This document shows, one piece after another, positions 55,656-64,000 of a DNA stretch of 64,000 nucleotides; positions within the stretch are counted from its first letter, which is position 1; each line of letters starts with the position of its first letter. The stretch lies in the NCBI GenBank assembly GCA_026981645.1, contig JALSII010000032.1, forward strand, positions 1-64,000, written 5' to 3'. The translations under genes and the position numbers were made by a program. This stretch comes from Hyphomicrobiales bacterium. GTDB taxonomy: Bacteria > Pseudomonadota > Alphaproteobacteria > Rhizobiales > Devosiaceae. The notes beneath the pieces were generated by a model, which saw only the letters and a program-made list of their open reading frames with translations, made no database searches and was not told where the DNA came from.

Positions 55656-58600
55656 TTATTCTGCCGCGTCCGCAGGTGGAAGTTCGTGGGTGCCAGCCTC
55701 GTCGGGCTCATCATCCTCGGCTTTGCTCAACTCGACATCCAGACCCAGAGAACGCATTTCCTTGACCAGCACATTGAAGCTTTCAGGGATGCCGCTTTCA
55801 AATGCCTCATCCCCGCGCACGATTGCCTCATAGACTTTGGTGCGTCCCGCCACGTCATCAGACTTGATGGTGAGCATTTCCTGCAAGGTGTACGCGGCAC
55901 CATAGGCTTCAAGCGCCCACACCTCCATTTCACCAAAGCGCTGGCCGCCAAACTGGGCCTTGCCGCCCAGGGGCTGCTGGGTAACCAGTGAATAGGGGCC
56001 AATGGAGCGGGCGTGAATTTTGTCGTCCACCAGATGGTGAAGTTTCAAAATATAGATATACCCCACGGTCACCGGACGGTCGAACTTCTCTCCCGTGCGC
56101 CCGTCATAAAGGACACTCTGGCCTGATTTTTCCAGACCGGCACTTTCCAGCATAACTTCAATGTCAGACTCTTTGGCCCCGTCAAACACCGGAGTGGCGA
56201 TGGAAACACCTTTGGAGACCTGCTCGGCCAGCCTGACAACGCCGTCATCGTCCAAGTTGGCAACGGTTTCGTCCCCCGCATAAAGCGCTTCTATTTCACC
56301 CTTCAGGGGTTTGAGGTCGCCCTTTCGATGATAGGCATCAAGCATATCATCAATCTTCTTGCCCATGCCCGCACAGGCCCAACCCAGATGGGTTTCAAGA
56401 ATCTGACCCACATTCATGCGGCTTGGAACGCCCAGCGGGTTCAAAACCACATCCACATGGGTGCCGTCCTCAAGATAGGGCATGTCTTCAATGGGCATGA
56501 TACGGCTGACCACACCCTTGTTGCCGTGGCGTCCTGCCATTTTATCGCCGGACTGGATTTTGCGTTTTGTCGCCACAAAAACCTTGACCATCTTCATCAC
56601 GCCCGGCGGCAATTCGTCCCCGCGCTGCAACTTGTCAACCTTGTCGATAAAACGCTGTTCCAGAAGTTTGCGGCTCTCTTCATACTGAGCATGCAGCGCT
56701 TCCATCTCGCCCATGATCTTGTCGTCCTTGACAGCGAACTGCCACCATTTGGAACGCGGATGCGCTTCAAAAATGGAATCATTGAGCTTGGTGCCAGCAA
56801 TATAGCCCTTGGGGCCTGCTGTGGCTTTTTTGCCAAACAGCATTTCTTTCAGGCGGGCATAGACATTGCGGTCAAGAATGGATTGCTCGTCATCCCTGTC
56901 CTTGGCCAGATGTTCAATTTCCTCGCGTTCGATAGCCATCGCACGCTCGTCTTTTTCAATGCCGTGGCGGTTAAAGACCCGCACCTCGACCACGGTTCCT
57001 GAATCGCCGGGGGGAACCCGAAGCGAAGTATCACGAACGTCCGAAGCCTTTTCACCAAAGATAGCGCGCAGGAGTTTTTCCTCCGGCGTCATCGGGCTTT
57101 CACCCTTGGGTGTGATTTTACCCACCAGAATGTCGCGCGGACCAACCTGGGCACCGATATGCACGATACCGGCCTCATCGAGATTTTTCAGCGCCTCTTC
57201 GGAAACATTGGGAATATCACGGGTGATATCTTCCGGCCCCAGCTTGGTATCCCGGGCCATGATTTCATATTCCTCGATATGAATTGAGGTGAAAACATCG
57301 TCCTTGGCAATACGCTCTGACAGCAGAATGGAATCCTCGTAATTGTAGCCGTTCCAGGGCATGAACGCGACCAGCACGTTGCGCCCCAGCGCCAGATCGC
57401 CAAGGTCGGTTGAAGGACCGTCAGCGATGATATCCCCCGCTTCCACCTGGTCGCCCACCACAACCAGCGGACGCTGGTTGATACAGGTTGACTGGTTGGA
57501 GCGCTGGAATTTCATCAGATTGTAGATATCAACGCCGGTTTTGGAGGCATCGGTTTCCTGGGTGGCCCGGATAACGATACGGGTAGCATCCACCTGGTCG
57601 ATGACTCCGGTGCGCTTGGCAACAATGGCCGCCCCGGAATCCCTTGCAACAATACTCTCCATGCCCGTGCCCACGAATGGCGCCTCACTCCTGAGAAGCG
57701 GCACTGCCTGACGCTGCATGTTCGAACCCATCAAAGCCCGGTTCGCATCATCATTTTCAAGGAACGGAATGAGGGAGGCAGCAACAGAAATAACCTGCTT
57801 GGGTGACACATCCATCATGTCGATCATATCGCGCGGGGTCAGCGACACATTGCCCGCATGACGGGCCGTGACCAGCTCGTTGACAAACCTGTTGTCCTTG
57901 GAAATATGCGCGTTGGCCTGGGCCACGTGATATTTGGCCTCTTCGATGGCCGAAAGATAGACCACATCATCGGTAACCACCCCGTCCACCACCTTGCGAT
58001 AAGGGGTTTCGATAAAGCCATATTTGTTGATGCGGGCAAATGTTGCCAGTGAGTTGATGAGCCCGATATTGGGCCCTTCAGGCGTTTCGATGGGACAGAT
58101 ACGGCCATAATGGGTTGTGTGGACGTCGCGCACCTCAAACCCGGCCCGCTCACGGGTCAGGCCACCAGGCCCCAGTGCCGAGAGACGCCGCTTGTGGGTG
58201 ATCTCGCTCAGGGGATTGGTCTGATCCATAAACTGGGAGAGCTGCGAGGAGCCGAAAAATTCGCGTACTGCGGCCGCTGCCGGTTTGGCGTTGATCAGGT
58301 CCTGAGGCATCACGGTGTCAATCTCAATGGAGCTCATGCGCTCCTTGATTGCCCGCTCCATACGCAGCAGTCCGACGCGATACTGATTTTCCATCAACTC
58401 GCCCACTGAACGCACCCGGCGGTTGCCCAGATTGTCAATGTCGTCGATATCGCCAATGCCGTCACGCAGATTGACCAGCGTGCGCACCACTTCAACAATG
58501 TCTTCCTTGCGCAGGATGCGGACTGTGTCCTCGGCATCCAGATCAAGACGCATATTCATCTTGACGCGGCCCACCGCGCTCAAATCATAGCGTTCTGCAT

Positions 58601-59795
58601 CAAAGAACAGCGACTTGAACATGGCTTCGGCGGTTTCGATGGTGGGAGGCTCGCCCGGACGCATGACCCGGTAGATATCAAACAGGGCATCCTCGCGGCT
58701 CTCGTTCTTGTCAACAGCCAGCGTATTGCGGATATAGGCACCGACCAGAACGTGATCGATGTCCAGAATTGGCAACTTGTCAAAACCCTTCTCTGTGAGT
58801 TTTTCAAGCACCGCCTCGTCGATTTCATCACCGGCTTCCGCAAAAATCTCCCCGGTTTCCATACTCATCATATCCTGAGCAAGGTACAAACCCAAAAGAT
58901 CTTCATCGGCAACCAGCAAATGGCTCACGCCGCCTTCGGCAAGCTTGCGCGCCGCGCGAAACGAGAGCTTTTTGCCCGCCTCATGCACGACTTTTCCGGT
59001 TTTGGCATCTACCAGATCAGTGGCAGGCTTGGTACCCTTCATCTTCTCGGGGTCAAACGGGCGTTTCCAGCCCTTTTTGGTGCGCTCAAGGGCGATGGAA
59101 TTATAATAAGTATCCAGAATTTCCTCGGCATCCATGCCAAGAGCTTTGAGCAGGGAGGTCACCGGGATTTTCCGGCGGCGGTCGATACGGGCAAAGACGA
59201 TATCCTTGGCATCGAATTCCAGATCAAGCCAGGAACCGCGATAGGGAATGATGCGAGCCGCAAACAACAACTTGCCCGAGGAGTGGGATTTACCCTTGTC
59301 ATGGTCGAAAAACACGCCCGGCGAACGGTGCATCTGGGATACAATCACCCGCTCGGTGCCGTTGATGACAAAAGTGCCGTTGGCGGTCATCAGCGGCAGG
59401 TCGCCCATATAGACTTCCTGCTCCTTGATATCCTTGACCGAACGCGCACCGGTATCCTCATCAATCTCAAAGACGATGAGGCGCAACGTCACCCGCAAGG
59501 GGGCGGCAAAGGTCATGTCACGCTGGCGGCATTCCTCGGTATCAAATTTGGGCTGGGAAAAATCATATCTCACGAATTCCAGCGAGGCGGTATCGGAAAA
59601 ATCCTTGATCGGGAACACAGACTTGAAAACCGCCTGCAGTCCCACATCCTCGCGGCCCCCTTCAGGTTCATCCATAATCAGAAACTGATCGTAGGAGGTT
59701 TTTTGCACCTCGATCAGGTTGGGCATTTGAGTCACTTCGCGAATGCTCCCGAAAGACTTGCGCATCTTTCTTCGGCCATTAAACGTGGTCGCCAT
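55656..59795 (-). CDS. rpoB: DNA-directed RNA polymerase subunit beta
   Basis: 1379 residues from the ATG at 59795 ([21 protein letters not shown]). The rifampicin-pocket cluster I reads [30 protein letters not shown] (split), wild type at the positions that commonly give resistance. Downstream, [11 protein letters not shown] has Thr560 where Pro is usual (VHPTHYGR). Other marks: [39 protein letters not shown] and [28 protein letters not shown] (split). It has an acidic C-terminal tail. Between rplL and rpoC. Confidence 0.98.
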   Translation of the reverse strand: MATTFNGRRKMRKSFGSIREVTQMPNLIEVQKTSYDQFLIMDEPEGGREDVGLQAVFKSVFPIKDFSDTASLEFVRYDFSQPKFDTEECRQRDMTFAAPLRVTLRLIVFEIDEDTGARSVKDIKEQEVYMGDLPLMTANGTFVINGTERVIVSQMHRSPGVFFDHDKGKSHSSGKLLFAARIIPYRGSWLDLEFDAKDIVFARIDRRRKIPVTSLLKALGMDAEEILDTYYNSIALERTKKGWKRPFDPEKMKGTKPATDLVDAKTGKVVHEAGKKLSFRAARKLAEGGVSHLLVADEDLLGLYLAQDMMSMETGEIFAEAGDEIDEAVLEKLTEKGFDKLPILDIDHVLVGAYIRNTLAVDKNESREDALFDIYRVMRPGEPPTIETAEAMFKSLFFDAERYDLSAVGRVKMNMRLDLDAEDTVRILRKEDIVEVVRTLVNLRDGIGDIDDIDNLGNRRVRSVGELMENQYRVGLLRMERAIKERMSSIEIDTVMPQDLINAKPAAAAVREFFGSSQLSQFMDQTNPLSEITHKRRLSALGPGGLTRERAGFEVRDVHTTHYGRICPIETPEGPNIGLINSLATFARINKYGFIETPYRKVVDGVVTDDVVYLSAIEEAKYHVAQANAHISKDNRFVNELVTARHAGNVSLTPRDMIDMMDVSPKQVISVAASLIPFLENDDANRALMGSNMQRQAVPLLRSEAPFVGTGMESIVARDSGAAIVAKRTGVIDQVDATRIVIRATQETDASKTGVDIYNLMKFQRSNQSTCINQRPLVVVGDQVEAGDIIADGPSTDLGDLALGRNVLVAFMPWNGYNYEDSILLSERIAKDDVFTSIHIEEYEIMARDTKLGPEDITRDIPNVSEEALKNLDEAGIVHIGAQVGPRDILVGKITPKGESPMTPEEKLLRAIFGEKASDVRDTSLRVPPGDSGTVVEVRVFNRHGIEKDERAMAIEREEIEHLAKDRDDEQSILDRNVYARLKEMLFGKKATAGPKGYIAGTKLNDSIFEAHPRSKWWQFAVKDDKIMGEMEALHAQYEESRKLLEQRFIDKVDKLQRGDELPPGVMKMVKVFVATKRKIQSGDKMAGRHGNKGVVSRIMPIEDMPYLEDGTHVDVVLNPLGVPSRMNVGQILETHLGWACAGMGKKIDDMLDAYHRKGDLKPLKGEIEALYAGDETVANLDDDGVVRLAEQVSKGVSIATPVFDGAKESDIEVMLESAGLEKSGQSVLYDGRTGEKFDRPVTVGYIYILKLHHLVDDKIHARSIGPYSLVTQQPLGGKAQFGGQRFGEMEVWALEAYGAAYTLQEMLTIKSDDVAGRTKVYEAIVRGDEAFESGIPESFNVLVKEMRSLGLDVELSKAEDDEPDEAGTHELPPADAAE

Positions 59796-59840
59796 ACCAG
59801 CTCCTTGATGTCTCGAAATTTTCCCGGGGGGCAATTGTCC

Positions 59841-59868
59841 AAAAACCCGACCATCCGCCGTCGGTTTT
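59841..59868 (-). terminator. Terminator-like hairpin just upstream of rpoB (candidate attenuator)
   Basis: On the minus strand AAAACCGAC and GTCGGGTTTT pair (one bulged base) around GGCGGATG, ending in a TTTTTGG run. It sits in the rplL-rpoB gap, 46 bases before the rpoB ATG. In E. coli an attenuator in the same gap lowers rpoBC transcription relative to rplJL; the same role is inferred here. Confidence 0.55.
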
Positions 59869-59956
59869 CAGGACATTTGCCCGCTTGGGGCCTGTAGTTT
59901 TGTTCTTTTTACGCCGCTATACTTTTAGCCATGAACTCATGTCAGAACATTCACGA

Positions 59957-59979
59957 GCAGGGCGAAAAATCCGCCCTGC
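59957..59979 (-). other. Stem-loop after rplL
   Basis: Perfect 8-bp inverted repeat GCAGGGCG/CGCCCTGC with a 7-base loop, 22 bases after the rplL stop and without a T-tract. It may protect the abundant rplL message or be an RNase III-type processing site, as in the equivalent E. coli gap. Confidence 0.55.
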
Positions 59980-60001
59980 CCTGTTGATTGTCAGCGTCGA
60001 A

Positions 60002-60379
60002 CTATTTCAGTTCGACAGAAGCGCCCGCGTCTTCAAGTTTGGTCTTGATTTCCTCGGCTTCTGCCTTGGCAACACCTTCCTTGACGGCCTTGGGTGCCGC
60101 TTCAACCAGATCCTTGGCTTCTTTAAGGCCCAGACCGGTGATGGCACGCACTTCTTTAATCACATTAATCTTCTTCTCGCCGAAGGAGGTCAGAACCACG
60201 TCAAATTCTGCTTTCTCTTCAGCACTGCCGCCAGTATCGCCACCGCCAGCAGCAGCAGCAACTGCCACCGGAGCCGCGGCGGAAACACCCCATTTTTCTT
60301 CCAGCATCTTGGACAATTCGGATGCTTCGAGCACGGTAAGGGCCGACAGATCGTCAACCAGTTTAGCAAGATCAGCCAT
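60002..60379 (-). CDS. rplL: 50S ribosomal protein L7/L12
   Basis: 125 residues: N-terminal dimerisation domain ([31 protein letters not shown], split: 2-32), an Ala-rich hinge (about 33-55) and a C-terminal domain with [36 protein letters not shown] (split: 58-93). Several copies form the stalk that recruits translation factors. It lies between rplJ and rpoB. Confidence 0.97.
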   Translation of the reverse strand: MADLAKLVDDLSALTVLEASELSKMLEEKWGVSAAAPVAVAAAAGGGDTGGSAEEKAEFDVVLTSFGEKKINVIKEVRAITGLGLKEAKDLVEAAPKAVKEGVAKAEAEEIKTKLEDAGASVELK

Positions 60380-60433
60380 TGTTTATCTTCTTTCGTTTCA
60401 GTTCGATTTTCATGTGAGATGGGCCGCGAAAAT

Positions 60434-60952
60434 TTACGCCGCAGCGCCCTTGTCTGCATAAGCACCAACAACCCGCGCCACCTGAGAACCAGGTGCCTGC
60501 AGGACGGTTGCGATCTTGGCCGCAGGCTGCGTGAGCATACCGGCGATCTTTGCGCGCAATTCGTCCAGCGAAGGAACAGACGCCAACGCCTTGACGCCAT
60601 CGGCATCAAGAGCGGTTGCGCCCATGGCGCCGCCAAGAACAACAAAATTCTCGTTTGTCTTGGCGAACTTCACCGCAACCTTTGGCGCAGTGACAGGGTC
60701 GTGTGAATAGGCAACCAGTGTCGGCCCCACAAAGAGGTCCGAAATGTCTGCCTGTTCAGTTTGAGCAAGGGCGAGTTTAGCGAGACGGTTTTTCGCGACT
60801 TTAACCTGTCCGCCGGCCTGCTTCATCTGCACGCGCAGATTTTCCATATCAGCCACCGTCAGACCGGAATAGTGAGCCACCACAATCGCTCCCGCACCCT
60901 CAAAGGATTGCGTGAGCGATGAAATGAGCTCGGCTTTTTGCGCTCTATCCAC
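60434..60952 (-). CDS. rplJ: 50S ribosomal protein L10 (GTG start)
   Basis: 172 residues starting at GTG 60952 (reads [13 protein letters not shown]). This matches the usual alphaproteobacterial start MDRAQK and is preceded by GGAGAG at 5 bases; upstream ATGs would add non-conserved residues. [35 protein letters not shown] (split) is typical. L10 is the stalk base and represses its own operon by binding the leader mRNA. Confidence 0.93.
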   Translation of the reverse strand: MDRAQKAELISSLTQSFEGAGAIVVAHYSGLTVADMENLRVQMKQAGGQVKVAKNRLAKLALAQTEQADISDLFVGPTLVAYSHDPVTAPKVAVKFAKTNENFVVLGGAMGATALDADGVKALASVPSLDELRAKIAGMLTQPAAKIATVLQAPGSQVARVVGAYADKGAAA

Positions 60953-61343
60953 TGCTTCTCTCCACATTGGTTGAGCAATAGTGCCCAACTTTGCCAATTG
61001 CTGCTCTTTTCAATGCGCCCTGAAAAGTTTCAGGGCCAAAGCGCAGCGGTTCAATGCCTGTAAACCGCCGCCCCGGACATCTCTGCCCCGGACAACTGGC
61101 CTGGATCGAACCAAAACTTCCGCATCCCCCCTAAGGGTCCGCTTCAATTTTGCTTCTCACCCCGTCTATTGCAGGCCCATTTGGTTTAGGCCCATGCTTC
61201 CAAAAAAAAGAGAAACATGCACACCTGCAGTCTCGGACAGGTCTTTGCCAAAAAATGAAATGCATCCCCGATGGACAGCAATCCGCTTTTTGGCATTTCA
61301 GGCAACCTTGCAGCCGCCCGAAATTCTCTTGTTTCGTCAGCCT
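60953..61343 (-). promoter_or_regulatory. rplJ promoter region and L10 leader
   Basis: A 390-base gap between rplA and rplJ. Around 61217-61245 the minus strand reads ACCTG-TCCGAGACTG-CAGGT, resembling the conserved L10 leader motif (CCGAGACTGCAGGTG), followed by a T8 run at 61202-61209. Nearer the gene, a perfect 9-bp hairpin GCCCTGAAA-AG-TTTCAGGGC lies at 61017-61036. L10 (with L12) binding to this leader to repress rplJL translation is known in other bacteria and inferred here. The T-run suggests possible attenuation. No coding region is seen. Confidence 0.6.
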
Positions 61344-62036
61344 CTAACTCACTGACGAAGGGTCAACGTGCACGCCCGGCCCCATGGTCGAGGAGATGGC
61401 CACGCGCTTGATATAAGTTCCTTTGGCTCCGGCCGGTTTGGCTTTGGCCACCGCATCGGCGAAGGCTTTGACATTTTCCAGCAATGCGTTTTCGCTGAAG
61501 GAGGCTTTGCCCACACCCGCATGAACAATACCGTTTTTCTCAACACGAAATTCCACGGCACCGCCCTTGGCGTTTTTCACCGCTTCGCCCACATTGGGGG
61601 TGACGGTACCCACTTTGGGGTTGGGCATCATGTTGCGGGGGCCAAGAATTTTACCCAGACGACCAACCAGCGGCATCATGTCCGGGGTGGCGATGCAGCG
61701 GTCAAAATTGATATTGCCCTTCTGCACCTCTTCCATCAGGTCCTCGGCACCAACGATGTCGGCCCCGGCTTCGCGCGCCTCATCGGCCTTGGCGTCCTTG
61801 GCGAATACCGCAACACGCACCGATCGGCCCGTGCCGTTGGGCAGGTTGATGACCCCGCGTACCATCTGGTCGGCATGGCGGGGGTCAACGCCCAGATTCA
61901 TCGAAATTTCAATGGTTTCGTCGAACTTGGCTCCGGCATTATCCTTGGCCAGCTTTACCGCCTCATCCAGCCCATAGAGCTTTGCGCGATCAACATTGGC
62001 GCGGGCGGCTTTGGTTCTTTTTCCGATCTTTGCCAT
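61344..62036 (-). CDS. rplA: 50S ribosomal protein L1
   Basis: 230 residues from the ATG at 62036 ([12 protein letters not shown]), with GGAGG upstream. [22 protein letters not shown] is the conserved hinge region; [21 protein letters not shown] ends the protein. L1 forms the mobile stalk at the E site and represses the rplKA mRNA in E. coli. 4 bases after rplK. Confidence 0.97.
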   Translation of the reverse strand: MAKIGKRTKAARANVDRAKLYGLDEAVKLAKDNAGAKFDETIEISMNLGVDPRHADQMVRGVINLPNGTGRSVRVAVFAKDAKADEAREAGADIVGAEDLMEEVQKGNINFDRCIATPDMMPLVGRLGKILGPRNMMPNPKVGTVTPNVGEAVKNAKGGAVEFRVEKNGIVHAGVGKASFSENALLENVKAFADAVAKAKPAGAKGTYIKRVAISSTMGPGVHVDPSSVS

Positions 62037-62040
62037 GATT

Positions 62041-62469
62041 TCAGCCTCCAACCTCTATGCCCATGGAGCGGGCGGAACCGGCAACCTGGGCCATTGCGGC
62101 CTCGATCGTATCGGCGTTGAGGTCTTTCATCTTGGATTCGGCGATTTCGCGCACCTGACTGGATGAGATGGTGGCAGCCACTTCATGGCCGGGCTTGTTG
62201 GACCCGGATTTGATTTTTGCCGCCTGCTTTATCATGTAGCTGACGGGAGGCATCTTCATCTCGAACGAGAAGCTCTTGTCCGCATAGATGGTAATAATGC
62301 AGGGCACCGGCGCACCCTTGTCTATTTCCTGGGAGGCCGCGTTAAACGCCTTGCAGAATTCCATGATGTTCAGCCCGCGCTGACCCAGAGCCGGGCCGAT
62401 GGGGGGCGAAGGCGTCGCCGAGCCCGCAGGCACCTGCAACTTCAAATAACCGGCTATTTTTTTTGCCAT
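62041..62469 (-). CDS. rplK: 50S ribosomal protein L11
   Basis: 142 residues: [35 protein letters not shown] (split: 9-43), containing the Pro-rich loop next to the thiostrepton site. It binds the GTPase-associated 23S rRNA. It is translationally close to rplA and follows nusG by 148 bases. Confidence 0.97.
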   Translation of the reverse strand: MAKKIAGYLKLQVPAGSATPSPPIGPALGQRGLNIMEFCKAFNAASQEIDKGAPVPCIITIYADKSFSFEMKMPPVSYMIKQAAKIKSGSNKPGHEVAATISSSQVREIAESKMKDLNADTIEAAMAQVAGSARSMGIEVGG

Positions 62470-62617
62470 GTTCGTCTCTTTATCCTGTTGGCCGAAATTT
62501 TCCGACCGGTTGACAACGCCGTGGTCAACAAAGCTTTTGTTGAACGGGTGGCTCCCGCCCGGCTTCTTCCACGGATTTAATCAGGGCCGTAAAGGCCGCT
62601 GAATCTCCATTATTCTG

Positions 62618-63148
62618 TCAGAGCTTTTCCACCTGACCATATTCCAGCTCGACCGGGGTTGCCCGGCCAAAGATGGAAACCTCAACTTTCAGACGCGCCC
62701 GCTCTTCGTCAACATCTTCCACCAGCCCGTTAAAGCTGGCAAATGGCCCGTCGGACACCCGCACCTGCTCACCGACCTCAAAGCTGATAGAGGGCTTGGG
62801 ACGGTCAACGCCCTCCTGAACCTGCTGCAGGATGGCCTGCGCTTCGGCTTCAGAAATCGGGATTGGCTTGTTGTCAGACCCTAAAAAACCGGTGACCTTG
62901 GGCGTGTTCTTGACCAGATGAAAGGTTTCGTCGGTCAATTCCATCTTCACCAGCACATAGCCGGGAAAAAACTTGCGCTCCGCATCAACCTTGCGACCGC
63001 GACGCACTTCCACCACCTTTTCGGTGGGCACCAGAACGTTGTCGAAATAGTCTTCCAGATGTGAGGCTTCAACTTTTTCGCGTATGGCTTCGGCCACCTT
63101 GCGTTCAAAGTTGGAGTAAGACTGGACAATGTACCAGCGCTTGGCCAT
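62618..63148 (-). CDS. nusG: Transcription antitermination protein NusG
   Basis: 176 residues. The NGN domain (1-115) starts MAKRWYIVQSYSNFERKVAEAI and contains the FFPGYVLVKMELTDET segment that binds RNA polymerase. The KOW domain follows (GEQVRVSDGPFASFNGLVEDVDEE), which contacts Rho or S10. Encoded with secE, 33 bases downstream of it. Confidence 0.97.
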   Translation of the reverse strand: MAKRWYIVQSYSNFERKVAEAIREKVEASHLEDYFDNVLVPTEKVVEVRRGRKVDAERKFFPGYVLVKMELTDETFHLVKNTPKVTGFLGSDNKPIPISEAEAQAILQQVQEGVDRPKPSISFEVGEQVRVSDGPFASFNGLVEDVDEERARLKVEVSIFGRATPVELEYGQVEKL

Positions 63149-63181
63149 GGCGTTTCACCGCTCCTGAAAAAAGTTCGCCGA

Positions 63182-63376
63182 CTAGCGGTTCGAAAGTAGC
63201 AATTGCACAAACCAGGAAATCACCTGGTCGGCTGTGAGAAAAAACAGGCTGGCCAGCATCACCATGACCAGAACCATGATTGTTGAAATCAGGGTTTCGT
63301 TGCGGCTGGGCCAGACGACCTTGTTCAGTTCAATGCGGACCTGCCGCAGAAATTCAACCGGATTTGATTTGGCCAT
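63182..63376 (-). CDS. secE: Preprotein translocase subunit SecE
   Basis: 64 residues, the short single-membrane-helix form. NPVEFLRQVRIELNKVVWPSRNE is the conserved amphipathic SecE helix; the C-terminal helix is TLISTIMVLVMVMLASLFFLTADQVISWF (split). It clamps SecY. The ATG at 63376 is preferred; an in-frame TTG lies four codons upstream. First gene of the secE-nusG pair, 288 bases after tRNA-Trp. Confidence 0.94.
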   Translation of the reverse strand: MAKSNPVEFLRQVRIELNKVVWPSRNETLISTIMVLVMVMLASLFFLTADQVISWFVQLLLSNR

Positions 63377-63440
63377 TGATGCCGACAAGCTCTCGATTTG
63401 GTGCCGACCATGGAAAAAGCCGACAATTGATATTTATAAA

Positions 63441-63522
63441 AACACCCCACCCGCTCAGGCCTCAGAATTGAAATCAGGGTGTTCCAGCCACAGCCAAACG
63501 CCGCGCGAGTCACCTGCGCGGC
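63441..63522 (-). terminator. Hairpins between tRNA-Trp and secE, probable tRNA terminator region
   Basis: Reading leftwards from tRNA-Trp: a perfect GCCGCGC/GCGCGGC stem (63500-63522) followed by GTTTGG, then AACACCC/GGGTGTT (63441-63483, long loop) followed by TTTATAAA. Either could end the tRNA transcript. The rest of this gap (63377-63663) should hold the secE promoter; I cannot fix its boxes. Confidence 0.45.
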
Positions 63523-63663
63523 TGGATTGCCACCTGTCTAGACACTCTTTCCCCCCTTGGCAAGGGCAAAAAGATCAGAAACAGCACCAAAATTGACCTG
63601 CCTTTGAATGCATGTGTGCAACCTTGCCCCCGGGAAGAACCCGGCGCAGAATATGCCTTGCCT

Positions 63664-63739
63664 TGGCAGGGGCGGAGGGACTCGAACCCACGACCCTCGG
63701 TTTTGGAGACCGATGCTCTACCAACTGAGCTACACCCCT
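63664..63739 (-). tRNA. tRNA-Trp (anticodon CCA)
   Basis: A 76-base cloverleaf with acceptor stem AGGGGTG/CGCCCCT, discriminator G and encoded CCA. D arm TAGCTCAGTTGGTAGAGCA, anticodon stem TCGGT/ACCGA with loop CTCCAAA (anticodon CCA), T arm GTGGGTTCGAGTCCCTC. It lies upstream of secE, a common bacterial arrangement. Confidence 0.96.
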
Positions 63740-63805
63740 TTAAGGTCGTGCATCGGTCTAATTGCAAACCGGCTTCGGCGCAACCATTAATCCACCCGGG
63801 CCGAC

Positions 63806-64000
63806 TCAGGGGCAGAACCCGAAGCAAATCAGATAATCGTCCGGGTCCACAACCATCAGTTCGGTACAGCCATAGGTGCGTTTGGTGGGGCCGGCAAATA
63901 CCGGTGTGCCGCAAACCTTGATGGTCAGCGCCAGCTTGTCCAGGTCCCTCACCCAGATATAAGCGTCGAACATCGCCTCACCAGGGGTGTGATGGCGGTT
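63806..64000 (-). CDS. VOC-superfamily (glyoxalase/bleomycin-resistance-like) protein, C-terminal fragment
   Basis: An open frame of 64 codons enters from the window edge and stops at TGA 63806-63808. It reads FDAYIWVRDLDKLALTIKV, then PVFAGPTKRTYGCTELMVVDPDDYLICFGF. The ...GCTELMVVDPDDYLICFG ending is the typical last beta-strand unit of VOC proteins, with Glu as a potential metal ligand and DPDGN-like DPDDY. The N-terminal part lies outside the window; substrate unknown. Confidence 0.7.
   Translation of the reverse strand, partial: NRHHTPGEAMFDAYIWVRDLDKLALTIKVCGTPVFAGPTKRTYGCTELMVVDPDDYLICFGFCP

Noticed and set aside
48521-59897. Long opposite-strand open frames across rpoB, rpoC and fusA (for example 52595-53293, 53393-54385, 58752-59897, 49453-50613 on the plus strand)
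   Set aside because: They mirror codon bias of the real genes, show no recognisable domains and lie wholly inside strongly conserved coding sequence.
1-64000. CRISPR arrays, insertion sequences, prophage or rRNA genes
   Set aside because: No regularly spaced repeats, transposase, integrase or rRNA sequence was seen anywhere in the window.

Overview
The window is chromosomal DNA of an alphaproteobacterium. The evidence is the fused gene chain secE-nusG-rplKA-rplJL-rpoBC-rpsLG-fusA-tuf-S10-spc-alpha, followed by rarA-crcB-rluC-type-HAD-ATP12, an order typical of Alphaproteobacteria. Other pointers are an ATP12-type F1-ATPase chaperone, DctB/DctD-like regulation and TAXI-TRAP transport. I cannot name a genus. 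Nothing looks like a prophage, insertion sequence or CRISPR array.

Left part (1-23.7 kb), accessory and metabolic. A divergent UbiA-family protein is coupled to a class I-type HMG-CoA reductase. A membrane chemoreceptor without a ligand domain overlaps a separate Aer-like PAS protein, which amounts to a split energy-taxis receptor. A DctB-like sensor kinase and an unusual DctD-like regulator that lacks the GAFTGA loop sit just upstream of a TAXI solute-binding protein and a fused TRAP permease, their probable target. Next is one long minus-strand catabolic operon: sugar-type ABC transporter (binding protein, ATPase, permease), acetoin-dehydrogenase-like E1 alpha and beta, a lipoyl-E2 with an alpha/beta-hydrolase domain, an AhpD-like CxxC protein and an FGGY kinase. 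A divergent SorC-family regulator controls it by inference. No E3 is encoded in it. tRNA-Leu(GAG), a minimal FliN-like protein, lipB and a DUF4282-like membrane protein follow.

Middle (23.7-32.3 kb), housekeeping. rimO-folP-folB-folK run on the plus strand and end at a GC-rich repeat. They face a minus-strand operon of rarA, crcB, a pseudouridine synthase, a HAD phosphatase and ATP12. A short-chain-reductase-like gene stands between rarA and the ribosomal block.

Right part (32.4-64 kb), minus strand. About 38 translation and transcription genes run from secE (right) to rplQ (left), ending at a clear intrinsic terminator. Between them are several RNA hairpins: an L10 leader, terminator-like elements before rpoB and before rpoA, a hairpin between rpsJ and tuf, an rpoC terminator and a hairpin in the rpsL leader. 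Upstream of secE lie tRNA-Trp and the 3' end of a VOC-superfamily gene cut by the window edge.

The most interesting points are the ABC/SorC/acyloin-dehydrogenase/AhpD/kinase operon, the GAFTGA-less DctD-like regulator, the split Aer receptor, and ribosomal protein S12 carrying Arg at the position (88) where Lys-to-Arg gives streptomycin resistance in other bacteria. RimO, encoded in the same window, modifies the adjacent Asp89.
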